Origin: Isochrysis galbana
Taxonomy: Eukaryota > Haptophyta > Isochrysidales > Isochrysidaceae
Assembly (NCBI GenBank): GCA_018136815.1
Contig: CM030942.1
Coordinates: forward strand, 2,617,546-2,681,545
Length of the DNA: 64,000 nucleotides
Direction of reading: 5' to 3'
This document shows positions 20,201-29,937 of this stretch, one piece after another. The notes beneath the pieces were generated by a model. It was not told where the DNA came from, searched no databases, and was given only the letters and a program-made list of their open reading frames with translations. Each line of letters begins with the position of its first letter. Positions within the stretch are counted from its first letter, which is position 1. The position numbers and the translations under genes were made by a program.

Positions 20201-20841
20201 CGAGCCTCCGCCTCTCTTGGTCCAGCGCTCTCGAGGCTACCCTAGCCGCTCAGGCTGAGTCAGTCCGTGACGCTACCATCAAGTCTCAAAGACCAGCTCG
20301 TTTCGAACCTGGGGATCGCGTCTGCATGCGATTACCAGGCCATGCCAACAAGTTGCAATTCATCTACTCGGGTCCCTACCGCGTCGTAGAGGCTCTGTCC
20401 GACACTAGGTACCGACTCCGTGATCTGGAGAACCGGTTAGTCAAGGAGGAGGTGCATATCTCGAACCTCCGGCCGTATCATACTTTCGTTGATGAAGAGC
20501 CGCTGGCTGACGACGAGTACATTGTTGAAAAGTTGCTCGATCGTCGTAGCCATGGCGATTCCACCGAGTACCTCGTGAAGTGGCGTGGCTATTCTCTTCG
20601 AGAAGCCACCTGGGAGCCTCGTTCCGAGTTGCTCTGTCGTTGTTCTGATTTGCTTGATGATTATGATCGCTCCGTCGAAGAGACTTGTCCAGAAGATGTT
20701 GAGTCCCCGGAAGCAACTTCTTCGTCGGCCAGGAATACTCCTCTTCCTCCCGTTCTCGATGCGCCGTCTTCGCGCACTCGATCCAGGCTCCATTCTCGTT
20801 CATCCCATGTCTTGGGTAAGGGACCCGTCCCTCTAGGCTAG
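14251..20841 (+). CDS. Ty3/Gypsy chromovirus polyprotein with N-terminal cytosine methyltransferase domain
   Basis: One frame, open from 14251 (first ATG 14383), encodes over 2150 residues. In order: a methyltransferase-like domain, nt 14590-15180, with VLVVGEASG (motif I-like), DLVVAHPPCTYLS (PPC motif IV), VAVENP (motif VI-like) and a final RSRTY; a linker of about 400 residues; aspartic protease LADTGAG at 16429; reverse transcriptase with FCVDYRDTN and YLDD (18022); RNase H starting KTDGAS; integrase H-H-C-C zinc finger (19438) and D19639, D19837, E19945 (DD35E); and a chromodomain, EYLVKWRGY...ATWEP, at about 20515-20680. This is a chromovirus that targets chromatin. No gag is visible; it may lie in the N gap or in another frame upstream. 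The methyltransferase most resembles phage HPPC-type cytosine methylases rather than DNMT1 or DNMT3. Catalytic motifs are intact and there is no internal stop, so it may be active. Confidence 0.93.
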   Translation, partial: PPKLQGDDPSPEFYCEAIHRIAVVGCSPAAKSTEAARAPTRELQMLAASRARASGSSVILPRHLAEAALALRRPHASTHSSPSAVLPTHFDELCAELAAIHDAVTLDAAEGIPPPRVLVVGEASGVVSSMFLLAGAHVATCDLRPSEIDYIPHFCGDALHIQNLGWDLVVAHPPCTYLSAVSCQWLDREPGRRQALESAARVFLAMASADAPFVAVENPRMHAEASALVGGLRPRQFVQPWQHGTGHQKATGLYLTASLPSLQPSKIVEGRLSAMADLSPSPHRGALRSRTYVGIAGAMAAQWMPVLRRYAREAKASRSLDFTVDWAISQAAASLRERPSLCSTGFELAEPRTALARFMEGRGEAASSSHLTPPSGSPVSDSVVVIPDAGPVADASRLLHQEDSETNVSQDEAEAEGDRFLPWEWPIKDRSTTPGPPNTVKKRRSKWQVFDRDVISGVHRWQDVTPSIAQEIAEQAAAAEPSEPSILSRLGPQGINALSPSASFTAGDEGVAELTNSFVAERPLETWDVGPDSGEDDTPEMPEHRSMQTLETKPSDAAEGEDTPRALYCDGAAARGLSAAGFSELSKLPKTDLQKSLEKEWSRQVDQPRHPTDRRGLGYDGVPNPSSSAKASPRSSIPFVPQTVAAAIERVPHVDESSPSRLASNPTTLSPGAGTSLPVESIADTPPPLYPRHCLYVRDLVVCRADGDRAAQGFVLPDVALTVNSTLADTGAGPSVITTALLDRLPEDACVERVSDATVPNLHGPDGLPLITRGRASLVFSLSGRLFRHSFAVIEGNAMLLLGNDFLAAHSATISLDAASSEGSLRLRPASGDSEDSSRVLSECVVRVSTAPPPVADAGFVGAISMSPGQPLTVDFLERSTATREIPAGSEGEAAADARQPLYTPLFESADEFAAKAPASTSSEYLLYTEQAVTIPAFHRATIWVRVPLALRDHSDCAMLVDRLPNREALDSSPLVMPTVVTPTDDHRIAVTIVHTGVNALTLPSLHPIASLQVRFKLHRGWTPTGSEGDCDPVTALSEEQRALLDSATIDPDRLLSDDQREEVRQLLARRIKAFALHPGAPNHTHVLEVELPLNPGAVPHRHAPSRVGRAGELIIEEEVAKMEAAGIIRKSNSAWASRVVLVSKKDGSVRFCVDYRDTNAKLRVEDSPLPLIVEAIDRLASGQGPLSSLFLCTLDLASGFWGIPIKESHKHITAFTTHRGKYEFNFLPFGIQSGPSYMCRLMDIVLGALAWEICMPYLDDVGIWSTGVGPSEEARAQASFEQMLHRLDLVLERLEWAGLTCKMSKCVFFATSTEYLGHVVSREGLKMDPKKVAAVADIDPSSINSLEAVRSFLGLCSYYRRFIRQFAAKAAPLTALTRKGCDVAKESQSEECRRAIQELKTAITSEPVLTPPRDDRPFIVKTDGASKLGIAGILSQLGDDNRERVVGYCARSLTSAERHWTVTEIELLAALESIRNWRPYLWGRRFKLVVDHSTLRWLHTMKDQVAGGPASRLTRWALKLAEYRFDVEHKPGAVHQDADGLSRLASLEPEHEDEPLAGPASLAVREPGSESLAEHERSHPVAAITRSVATARGLQALDRSRRRASDSGPAIQSSYLAPGTPTSAEMKAALAEDPFVEPLLGSGETANHEPSGQGSPPPAAASGPVADDDSCSSPVAPAPVSAQQSKMFRRFVVHDGLVYYRTVPDSTDPDSLVLYVPPSLRSRYLFAYHDRSGHLGVSRMSGLLRTRVYWPGMSSDVASYVRECHECTLAKPLPRALASPSGLSVGTYPFDVVYCDVLSLAPTHNFVPGVSGYDKLVVFIDSLTRWIEAEPSNGDPSSEVALDMFIRLIVTRYGVPRQLRTDAGSNLCSVLVSRILELTGTDLSSTEPYRHEGVGFVERAQQTLIRLMRASNEGGGHWVDHLPFLLLSLRASSGRVTSRSPASLIFGRELRLPAQLSDPKTVSPTALEAASADVRSYASRLNASLRLSWSSALEATLAAQAESVRDATIKSQRPARFEPGDRVCMRLPGHANKLQFIYSGPYRVVEALSDTRYRLRDLENRLVKEEVHISNLRPYHTFVDEEPLADDEYIVEKLLDRRSHGDSTEYLVKWRGYSLREATWEPRSELLCRCSDLLDDYDRSVEETCPEDVESPEATSSSARNTPLPPVLDAPSSRTRSRLHSRSSHVLGKGPVPLG

Positions 20842-21179
20842 CCCCACGCCTCGGCTAGGGCTCCGAGTTCAAATTTCTGTCAGAGCGAATCATGGAGGTG
20901 CTGAACGCGTGCTGCCTGCGCTCTACACCCGGCGCAACACCCGAGCAAAGCTCCTGTAAAAGGGAGAAGTGGGTGGGGCAGTGCGTACGAAAGAGGCCGC
21001 CGCGTTAAGCCGCCGATTTCGTGCTCGCTTTGGATCCAAAGGGTGTTCTTGTCTCCACGTTTCGCTCGCTATGTTCCGTTGCTTCTTGTTCCGATTCTGA
21101 CCTCTGGTCAGCTCAGGTTCCAGTTTCCAGGTCTCTGTTTCCAGGTTCACCGCTCGACATCGGGAGACGTCTCGATCTT

Positions 21180-22550
21180 AGTCGGGGGGTGTCGCATTCA
21201 TCCTAGATGATGCGATTTCCAGGCTCTTGTTTCCAGGTCCTTCGCCGTGCGGCCACACGGTGAAGCTCAGGTACATCTAGGTTGGTAGGGTTCGTCCCTA
21301 GCGATCTAGAATTCGAGTTCTCGTTTCGTTCCTTCTAGCCTGTCTGTCAGGTCTAGATTCCAGGTTTCCTCCTTTCGGGTAATCTTGACCCAAAGGAGCC
21401 AGGTCGCCTGTCACTCGCTGCGCGCTTGTCTCAGGCTCTCAGGTTACCTTGTGAAGGCTTGTTTAGCTTCTTGCAAGGCTTGTCGTTTCTTGTTGGGTTC
21501 CGGTTCTTTCTTGGGACCTGCTGACTTTCGTTGTTGTCCAGGCCTGTTCTTCGTAGGTTCTGCTTGGCCTGGTTAGGGTTTCGTTGAATCCCCGCGTTCG
21601 GCGTTTGGCGTTGGCGTTCGGAAACTTCCTCTCACATTCCCTAGGTCCGCTACCCTTGGCTTGTAGGTCCTTGCTTCTTTCTTCTCGGTCAAGGTTTTGG
21701 CGAGCAAGTCGGTTGCTCTATCCGCTCGAGATTTGAGGTTTAATTTGCTATCTCCCCTTGGAGACCGGTGTAGGTTCGCTTCCTAGGTGAGGGAATCTTT
21801 CCCCTTGATGCAAGTTACATGCAAGCCCTTGGCCCCTTTGGTGTTTCTTCCCCTTGGTTGCTACTCAGGGTTGTTCGTTAGAAGCGTCTAGAAGGTTCAC
21901 GCTCAACGGCAAGATTTATTCGGTCGTGAAGATATCTCGTCGCGATCTGTATCCAAAGTGATCGCCGTGGTCCCGCGACAGGACGCTCCCCTTCGGACTC
22001 TCCGCTACGTGGGAAGTTACAACGGAGACACGCTCCGGCCGTCGCTGCGGAGTCTCTCTCTCTCTCGCTCTCTCTCTCCGTCTCTCGCGACGTGTTTGAG
22101 TTATCGGTGATTTGGGGTCGCGGTTGCTTGATAATTTGCTTTGTTTGGGTGAATGATTCCGGTGTGTTCGTGAGTCGGTGTATCCTGTTGTTCTCAGCTT
22201 CGTTGTCCGTCGTTGTTCGCTGCGTCGCTGCACTCAAGCAGCTTAGGCTCCCTCCCTGAGGGAAGAGTTCTTTGTAGGTCTAACAATCTCTTACAACCCA
22301 TCACACTAGGGCCGCTAGGAGCGCCTCGCTGCCCCACAGTCCTTCGTTCGCCGTTCGTTCCCTGTCCATACACCCGAATGGGGTTGCCCGACCCAGTCCA
22401 GAATTTCATTCACCCGACTCCCGGTGGGGAGGAGGGACAAAGCGCCGCGCTAGCCGCCGGTGCCGCTCGCGACGGAGTGGCTCAGAGCCCTCCGGCTCCG
22501 CTCGACTCGACAGGGGGCCGGGTGTAGCGCTAAGGTATACAGATATCACA
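21180..22550 (+). mobile_element. Polypurine tract and 3' LTR region of the Gypsy element
   Basis: The purine-rich AGTCGGGGGG ends at 21189, and TGTCGCATTC begins at 21190, the TG expected at an LTR start. The same 20-base junction occurs in the TRIM-like element. The LTR end is not resolved because the 5' LTR falls in or beyond the gap and cannot be compared. No gene is seen within. Confidence 0.6.
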
Positions 22551-22558
22551 CGATATTT

Positions 22559-23137
22559 TTATTTTATCTCGTCAATGTTTATTTCTATTGATACGCATCT
22601 ACCTTTGATTATGGTCTCTAGTGTGTCCGGTCTGACGGTTATCCTCCCGGCTGCGTATCTTATCGCCACAGCGACGCCGCTGGCAGGGTCCCTCAGCTCT
22701 CCTGGGGCGGCAAACCACGACCATCCTAATAGGGCGGCCGTTCTATGGGCCCGGAGGTGTGTCCCATCCTCGTATGCATGCAACTCTTGTAGCAGCAGTA
22801 TGTCTATCTTTGCCTTTCGCGCTTGTGACAGCACTGCGGCCAACTTGCCGCCTTTAGTGCCGTTCAGGTTATAGGTCGCGATTTTGATGGGTCCTTCACC
22901 TGGGTACCCGAGTGTGGAGTCAAAGGTGAGTCGGGGGCGCGGGGGAGTCCTCCCCTTGGACGTGTGTCGCGATCGTAGTCCCTTCTCGAGTGCAGAGGGG
23001 CGTGCGAGGGCGCGGGCGCACTCTGGGTGAAGGAAGAGGCAAGCCGGGCCGTTCAAGCAAACGCCCGGAATCTTCTTGTGTGGGTGGAGTCGACAACGGA
23101 TGGTGCACTTGTTGTCGATCCATGCGGGGGGGCTCAT
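22559..23137 (-). pseudogene. LINE N-terminal fragment: zinc-finger-like region and EEP endonuclease start
   Basis: From the ATG at 23137 the frame encodes a Cys/His cluster (CTIRCRLHPHKK...CLNGPACLFLHPEC) and then the start of an APE-type endonuclease: IKIATYNLNGTKG, IDILLLQELHA, GVAVAIRY. The fold stops at 22559, before the GDFN and SDH motifs, and there is no reverse transcriptase. The minus-strand 5' part is kept and the 3' part lost, the opposite of normal LINE 5' truncation, which points to later disruption. The Gypsy LTR region abuts the break. Confidence 0.7.
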
Positions 23138-23185
23138 GGTAGGGTGAGAGTCCCCACGGGAGGGGATTTCTTTTATACCGGCGCA

Positions 23186-23340
23186 TTGCGTATTTGGAAA
23201 CGAGGGGTACCAAATGAAGGCAAACGACCTCCATTATAACTCCCCACAAGTTACAATGGGGGAAAACCCAGTGAGGCGGACCGACCTACGTCGGGCGACT
23301 CACCGGGGAAAAACACCGGGGGGGGGGGGGGGGGAGGGTC
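23186..23340 (-). repeat. LINE 5' leader repeat
   Basis: This directly precedes the LINE ORF on the minus strand. The part 23231-23335 (GAGTCGCCCGACGT and GGTCCGCCT on the minus strand) recurs in + orientation at about 38385-38480, and the GTATTTGGAAACGAGGGG part recurs near 8.2-8.5 kb. It ends in a G-run. Confidence 0.6.
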
Positions 23341-23499
23341 CTCTCGTCCATGAAGCGGAACGGCCCTTATAGCTCTCGCCACGAGCGGTCCTCGAGGAAT
23401 AAAAGACTGCGCCTCGAGATACCTGCCACAAGGGTTCTCGTAGGCGCCTTGAGCCTCTCCCTCCTCATCTCCCACCTGTCGCCAGCCGCCCCTCTCCGC

Positions 23500-24015
23500 C
23501 CGTTCACTTACGCAAACGGGTCCCATTACTTACCGCACTCCATCGGGGGGGGTGCAAAACCCCCCCTCTCCCTCTCTCCGTTCTCCTCCACCTGTGTCCC
23601 TGCGGCGCGTCGCCATGCGGCGCGCCACGGCCTGCTCTCAGAGGTCCTTTGGGGGCTCCCAGAGGGCCAGCCAGGGCAGCTCAGGGGGCAGTGGCGGCTG
23701 GGGCTCAGCCCCTGCCCCCCCCTGCCTCTCCCACGCTTGCCTCGCTGGCCATGGGAGCCGCCCAGAGGCATCTGTCTGCCTGGCGACCAGGGAAGGGGGG
23801 GGGGTCAGCTCGAGGGCAGGCCCACGCAGGGCGTGGGAGTGCGAATCACGGCCCGCGCCCACTAGGGGTCTGGGCCAGTGTGATGATTGCCCAGCCCCTG
23901 CCAAAGGGCAGGGGCTGTGGTTGATTGTACGGGCCCACCCCTGGGGGTGTCCGCGATGGAGAGGGGGGGGCGCGAGGCCCCCATTGACCCCTACTTATAA
24001 AAGTAGGTTGAGGGG
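23500..24015 (-). repeat. Divergent, inverted relative of the SINE-like family
   Basis: Phrases from the 9430 and 49065 elements (CAGGCAGACAG; the GCACGAGCCCCC-type terminal block; an AT-rich terminal hairpin CTACTTATAAAAGTAG) recur here in reverse order and orientation with many changes. It is probably an old or related family member. Boundaries are approximate. Confidence 0.45.
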
Positions 24016-24809
24016 AGCGTGCTAAATAAAGTGATATAATCCTTCTTTCTTCAAAATGTTATATGGACATAACAATCATGAACGGACTATGGACATTTGA
24101 TGGCTCAACGTGAGTCTGTCCCATATTCGACGGCAAGTGACCTTCCCCCGGGATTAGCGAGAAGGAAACTGGGGGAGGGGAAATGGGGTGTGGGTGTGGT
24201 AGGCTAGGGAGAGTAGTTAGGAGTAGCACAAGCACTCGCAGCGGCTAGTTTGTTGACATTATCTCATCTGCATCTGGGGCCCGTTATTCAGGAGATCCAG
24301 TCATTTGTGATTCTCTTTCCCTTGCTTTCCTTTTTGTTTTCATCGTCATCGGGGAGTTGGAGTTGAGGCGCCTCCCTATGGTGAACTAAGTTATTTAAAC
24401 TTAGTTGTGCGGTATTATAGCCTATACCTAATTGCAACACGGAGCATCAGGGAGACTATCGTCCTGCGCGGGAGAGTGAACAGCAGCAACTAAAAGTAAA
24501 AGACATCGGAGACATCATAGAAGTAATCCATTGATAACACTGCCTCAAACAAATCTCACTGCTGACTGATGATTGAGTCACAGACTAAGCGTTCCAAGTA
24601 ACAACATAACTTTTCCGTGCGCACCGATATGGACGTACAAAGTCAGAGCACTATGCCACTAAGACCCGCGATGCTAGTCGGTGCTAGGAGTTGCCAGATA
24701 TCCGTGGATGGTGGTTGCTTTGCGGATGTTTGCCACATGGCGCGTTGTCGCCCTTGTGTGGAGACTTTCGCCGCAACTAGGAGCTGTTCGTGACAACCAC
24801 CGGCTCAGT
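24016..24809. other. Intergenic, no gene supported
   Basis: Moderate-GC sequence. A small palindrome GAACTAAGTTATTTAAACTTAGTT near 24383-24406 (a 24-base hairpin, shown only by position and arms ACTAAGTT/AACTTAGT) is the only structure I note. Confidence 0.35.
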
Positions 24810-25523
24810 TCACGACGAGGGAACCGTCGGCTTTACCTGTGAACAAAAACGTCAAGAAAAGACGTGTAAACTAGACGCGCAAGTCAAACATTGCCGGGGA
24901 TTCAACGCGATTCTCGGGATTCTCCTTACCTGTCCCTTCTTCATGCAAGAAATGACCACGATCAACGCCGCGACGACAAGCGCGACGGCAACAATGCTAC
25001 CGATGACGACGGCGACGATCACACCAGTGCTCAAGGCCGCAGCGCTAGCGAGGAGCGAGGATGATGAAATCGTGCAGGCTGATGACACCGTGTTTGGGAT
25101 AGTTGCCTCTACAGTTGATCCCGCAAGAATGCAATCGGATCCAGCATCCATCGATAATGCTGCGCAGCCGCCCGCAGAATCAATGAAACCATCTATCTCT
25201 GATTGATTATGACAACGGTTCCATATGCCAATGCTAACGCAGCTGCAGCTGCATACACTTTGTTCGCAAGTCATTGAAGGTGGTGGAGACGATGGTGGCG
25301 GCGACAACGGTGGCGGCGACAACGGTGGCGATGATGGCGTGATACTGCAATCGCTGCAGTCGGTTCCAAGACTGCAAAGATTATATTCAGCACCAGGGCT
25401 TCCGTCATCACATTCTGTATCGAAAGCAGTGGCGCAGGAATTGTCGCACAGAGCATCAACATGGTCAACATAAACGGCGATGCTGAACACAAACAGTAGG
25501 TAGAAGGAGGGCTTGAAGACCAT
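24810..25523 (-). CDS. Secreted/type I membrane protein with Cys-rich module and Pro-rich linker
   Basis: The start at 25523 gives a clear signal peptide (hydrophobic FYLLFVFSIAVYV). It is followed by a Cys-rich module (CDNSC ... ECDDGSPGAEYNLC ... GTDCSDC) that occurs repeatedly in haptophyte and stramenopile surface proteins, a SPPP-rich linker, a second Cys cluster, and one transmembrane helix (GVIVAVVIGSIVAVALVVAA) with a short basic tail. Exon 1 (24930-25523) ends in ACAG|GTAAGG. An acceptor TTCACAG at 24837-24843 leads to exon 2 (24810-24836), adding VKPTVPSS and a stop. The intron is 93 bases and the product 206 residues. The likely site is the plasma membrane or endomembrane, with the Cys module outside. 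The function is unknown. Confidence 0.7.
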
Positions 25524-25867
25524 GCTTTCGTCTGCAATGAGCCTGCACGAGAGCGAATGGGTTGCAATGTTATTCTGGAGGACAAAAGAGGCAGGCCAAC
25601 CCGGAGCAACTTGAGGTGCTGGCAGCTCTCGCTAGCGAGAAGGGATTGATGGATCACGAGAAGTGCGCGTGTGCAATGGAGGTGCCTGCCACAGTGGCAG
25701 AGCGCACCACTCGTGTCACCACCCTGTGGCCGAACTACGAGATCATAGTGTGTGAACCCGGCTGGCACAGGTGCTCCGCATCGTCCGCGAGCAATGAGGC
25801 CAGCCGAGGCTGGGCGGCATGGGCTTGAGGCTCAGCGTACGTACCTGGCGAGAAGCCGACCGAGGAT

Positions 25868-25955
25868 CGGGGGGGGGGGGGGGGGGGGGAGGGGCGGGGG
25901 GGGAGAAGCGCGGGGGGGCGAGGGGGGGGCGGGGGGGGGGGCGGGGGGGGGGCTC
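25868..25955. repeat. Long G-tracts
   Basis: Nearly unbroken runs of G with single A or C interruptions. They would be quadruplex-forming and hard to assemble. Confidence 0.8.
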
Positions 25956-27035
25956 CCGGCGTATCGTCCGGTAACGTTGGTCCCAAACGAGGGGCGAGAG
26001 CGTGCGAGATTGTATCTGGCTCGATCTCAACGGTGCTTCTGGACTCGAAGGGGGGCGGCGCACGCGGTGGGAGCTCGCGCGATCTCGACGGTTCTTCTGT
26101 TGCAGCCTCTGTGGAACTGACACAGGGGAGCGGCGGAGCTGTTTGGGGGGGAAGGGCGGGGAGGGGGAGGGGGAGGGCGAGTGCGGGGGTTAGAGAGGAG
26201 AGGGTTTAGGGGAATGAAAATGCTGTTGAACTGACACAGGGGCGGCGGAGCTGTGGGGGGAGGGAGCTGGGGGGCGAGGGGGGAGTGTTGGGGGGGGGGG
26301 GGGGGGGAGAAGGTTAGTTAGGTTAGGAGGAGGGGGGGAGTGTGTGTGTGTTGGGGGGGGGGGGAGGTTAGTTAGGGAGGGGAAGGGGGGGGGGGGATGA
26401 AAGGGTTGGGGTTGGTTGCGGGGTTTGTTTGCCCTCCTCGCCGGCGGTGGGGGCGTCGTGGTGGGGGCCGGAGGTCGGCAGCGCTGAGAGGCCGATGATG
26501 CTCTCTGCGTCGGTGCAACCCCCTCCCGCACCCACCCCCCTCGTGCCTCGTCTATCACAGGATCAGAAGGCCCCCCCTCTCCCCCATACCCACACCACAC
26601 ACATACAGTATAGGTGCACCATTCATTAAGAAACCCCAGCAGTAAGAAAGCTTCCCATGAATTTGGCCGCCGATCCGGTGAGAAGCTGGGACCCCCAGCT
26701 AAGAAACTCCGGCGGCCGCGCAGCGGCCGGCCGTCCATGACGCGTCGGGCCGTTAGCCGTTAGGCCTCGGGCGGCGCGGCGCGGCCGCCAAGCATGCGGG
26801 TCACGCCGAGCCGTGAGTAGACGTGACCCTACGTGGGTAATACGTATTCATGTATTCAAAAATGGGCCCGCCAGGGCCCTTGAATACCGTATTCAAGATG
26901 TCGCCGCCGGAGGCGGCGGGCGGGCGCCGCCGTAGGGCGCATGGTGCGCCGGACGGAACTCGGACGTTGTATAATTATTAATTGAAGCATTGTTTCCCAA
27001 GCATCTTAGCATCTTCAAGGTTTGATTAGGATAGG
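25956..27035. other. Intergenic; G-rich spacer with a short duplication
   Basis: The phrase GAACTGACACAGGGG-CGGCGGAGCTGT occurs at about 26113 and 26229. G-runs follow at 26290-26400. Short frames here are low-complexity artefacts. Confidence 0.4.
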
Positions 27036-27261
27036 CAGGGACTGTGATCTAATATTAGATCAGGATTTTGGATTTTGGGGGTCAAACACCACTTTGGGGG
27101 TGGTGTTTGACAAGGGGGCCAAATGGAGGTGTTTTCCTGTCTAACAGACAAGTGTTAGACAGCCATGTTTAAGTTTACTACTAGTAATACTACGTATCTA
27201 CAGCGCTTTTCCCGCACGCCTTAGCCGCACGCAAATAAAAAAGCTGAGGCCCAGGACGCAC

Positions 27262-27345
27262 ACAAGGTGCGCCCCGGATTCGAACCCCTCAACTTGCAGC
27301 CCACGACGGGGCTGCTGCGCACTAAGCTAGGCTTAGTTCGCCGAT
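27262..27345 (-). other. tRNA-like relic (A and B boxes)
   Basis: On the minus strand, TAGCTTAGTGCGCAG fits an A box, and GGGGTTCGAATCC is a perfect B box with tRNA-like spacing. The acceptor and T-stem pairing is poor, so a tRNA-derived relic within the hAT element is more likely than a functional tRNA. Confidence 0.45.
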
Positions 27346-27467
27346 GCTCACGAGGCCCAGAAGTTATATATAAATCCATGGGATTCCCAAGGATTTGAGC
27401 ATATGAGACCAAGCCCCTCAGAATTAAGCAGGAGGGCGGGGGGCGCGACAGCTGCTGTCGTCGTGGG

Positions 27468-28211
27468 TTGTCCCCCGCTTCGATTATATCTTTACTATTT
27501 CGTCTTTTTCGGTATTTTACAAGCCAAAAGGCTCTCTCTTTTTCTCTGTCTCCCGCTCCCGCCAGACTTTTTCCCGGGGCACCGTGCCTCCCGCTCCCCC
27601 CTCCCCCTCGCCCCCTTCCTCCTCCCCCCGCCTCCCAGCCTTTGGTATGCCGACGGGAGAATGGCGACGCCAATTGCCTCGGCACGTGCCAACTGTACGA
27701 CGTGGAGGAGGGGCGCAAAGCTTTGAAAGAGGACCGCGTGGCCATCATTGACGCCTTGACCGATGAGCTGACATCGCGCTTTGGCAAGGTGCTCGACAAC
27801 CCCCTCCTCAAGGCGATGAAAGCATTCGACCATCGCCATTGGCCACTCGACAGGCAAATGCTTGGTGAGTACGGCATCGTCGAGATCAAGGTGCTCTTCG
27901 ACGCCTACAAGAACTTCTTGCCCGGCATCTCGCAAGATGAAATCTTGACGGAGTGGAGCGAGTTGAAGGAGCACATCTGCGATAGCCCGGGCCTCAAGAC
28001 GGGTCACTTCCACGACCTTTGGGCGCACATGCTCACCCACTTCACGGAAGATTTCATCAACATCCTGCGCATCGTTGCCATCGTTCTCATGGTTCCGGTC
28101 GACACATCGGAGTGTGAGCGTGTGTTTTCGCTGATGAACGACACGAAAACCGCGGATCGCAGCAACCTAGGCCAAGCCAATCTGAGCAACCTGATGGTAT
28201 GTATGGCATAG
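27468..28211 (+). pseudogene. hAT transposase C-terminal part
   Basis: The last 185 residues read as the C-terminal part of a hAT transposase. The dimerisation domain shows LRIVAIVLMVPVDTSECERVFSLMNDTKTADRSNL, here split as VPVDTSECERVFSLMN and DTKTADRSNLGQANLSNLM. The catalytic core and BED finger are missing and the first 60 residues of the frame are CT-derived. It resembles ZNF862-like hAT proteins. It is a truncated, probably non-functional copy inside the element 27036-28661. Confidence 0.75.
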
Positions 28212-28661
28212 CATTGGTAAGTCTCTGTCGTGTGCTCAAGTGCCAGTGATGCCCATCTTGCAAGAATTCCGGCAGCATTGTCGCCTGCGTGGCCCGCGAG
28301 GCGTGAATGCGCATAGGCCCACCGCTCCTCCGGTGTACAAGTAGTGAAGGGGGCTCTGGCGCACACGTGTTTGTTTGTACTCATATTCTTGTACATGCTA
28401 TAGCTTGCTCTTAGCCTTAGCTTAGTTAGCATGTTTTCTTATCTATACTATAGGCTACTAGCTCTTAGCTTAGCCGTCTTTACCACTAAACAGCGTTTTT
28501 GGCGGGGTGTTAGTCAATGTTAGGCAACTGTTAGACACTCGCTACGCCATCGGTGTCAAACACCATTTTTGCGAAGGTGTTTGACGGTGTCTAACACCTC
28601 CAGATTCAGGTGTTAGATCGTGCTTGTCAAACACCAGGTAACTATTAGATCACGGTCCCTG

Positions 28662-28867
28662 AGGTTAGGTAACAGGTAACTCATCGTCAGGTATAATTGA
28701 TTCCAAACTCCCCCCCCCCCACCTCCTTGCCCCTTGCCCCTACACACTGTCACTCATACCACTACACAAACATACATGACATCTCTCCGATCAATTACGA
28801 ACAGGAGCTAGCAGCGGCCGTCCGTGTAATTATAGTCAGCTGCGCTCTCAGACCGCCATCCGCGCGC
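28662..28867. other. Spacer between the two hAT copies
   Basis: I see no feature apart from a C-run near 28711. Confidence 0.3.
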
Positions 28868-29937
28868 TCAGACCATGAGATCATTGAGCTCCTCCTCACC
28901 ACCCGAGCAGTTCGAGTCTGAATCAGACTCCCACTTCAGAGTCTGCCTCTTGTAGCCCCCGTGCTCCCGCTCCAACTTGGTACGTAAAGACAACGCCTCG
29001 TGGCAGTACACCAAGCGGTCGGCGTTGTCGTGGCTCAAGCGGCTGCGCTTGTCAGACTTGATGGCGCCGTAGACCGACCAGTTTCTTTCGGCCGCTGATG
29101 CGCTCACGGGTTGGGCGAGAACGGAGCATGCCACACGCGACAGCAGCGGCACACCTTTGCCCCATTGAGACCACCAAACATTCGGGGGTAGCGCCTTAGC
29201 CAGCATCTGGACGATCGGCTTGTTGAACACACCGTTCATCTGCTGATACTCAGCCAGCTCCAACGACGTCGCGTGCGCGAGTGCTTGCACGGAGGGGCTC
29301 TCAATCGACAGCGCGTTGGCTTCTGCCAAATTGCCTTCAGAAGTCAGCCTCCTCATCTCGTCACGAAGCGACATGCGCTCGATCACCGAAATGAGCGCCA
29401 TCTGCTCTGTGGAGTCGGTGGCGACATACTGATGTTTTCTGGGTCAAGAGCATGGCCTGCAAGGTGCATGTCGGACTTCAGGTAAGACCACCGATAGTCG
29501 TGAATCGCGAGAGCCTCTGCCTTGTAGTCGACGGTTGAGTTCGCGATGGTGGTGCGCACGGCCCTCATGCGCGTGACGATCTTGCCCATGGCGGATGCGT
29601 TGCTGTCGGTGAGGCGCAACAACTTCACGACGGGAGTCATGATCGTGAGGGCATCCACGAGCGGCTTCCAGAACCCAGCCTCGTTGAGAATGATATGCTC
29701 AACCGGATCTTCATGCCCGCGAATGAGGGCGGCTGTGCTGGCGTTCGTGTCGCTGTCGCCGCTTTGGTAGTTGCGAAACACTTGTTGGCCGTACGCCGGC
29801 GACACCACGATCTGCTGTAGCTCGGCTTTCAGTCGATGGAGACGGCCCATCTCCCTGGCCTTGCCACAGAAACGAGTAGCCTTCGCGCGATAAAGACCAA
29901 TCTTGCGGTACCGGTACCGGTACCTGTGGAACAACTA
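28868..29937 (-). pseudogene. Second hAT transposase, 5'-truncated with a frameshift
   Basis: On the minus strand, two overlapping frames join into the C-terminal half of a hAT transposase. The upstream frame (to 29383) has FWKPLVDALTIMTPVVKLLR and DSNASAMGKIVTRM, the usual core motif. The downstream frame (from about 29401) has the dimerisation block LSRVACSVLAQPVSASAAERNWSVYG and SRLSHDNADRLVY. A frameshift near 29400-29420 separates them. The N-terminal half is missing: the transposase begins a few residues inside GGTACC repeats and the terminus GTGGAACAACTAAG (29925-29937), which matches the TIR of the MITE at 57753-58205. The left TIR was not found. Confidence 0.8.

Larger units (their letters stand above)
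27036..28661 (+). mobile_element. hAT-superfamily DNA transposon, 1626 bp, 8-bp TSD
   Basis: The ends are inverted repeats: CAGGGACTGTGATCTAATA on the left against CAGGGACCGTGATCTAATA reading inward from the right. CAGGG termini are usual for hAT elements. The flanks are AGGATAGG (27028-27035) and AGGTTAGG (28662-28669), an 8-bp duplication with one mismatch. Subterminal GTCAAACACC and GTTAGAC repeats lie near both ends. It contains a partial transposase on the + strand and a tRNA-like segment. Confidence 0.88.

Noticed and set aside
27262..27345. Functional tRNA gene on the minus strand
   Set aside because: The B box is perfect but stems mispair; it lies inside a hAT transposon.
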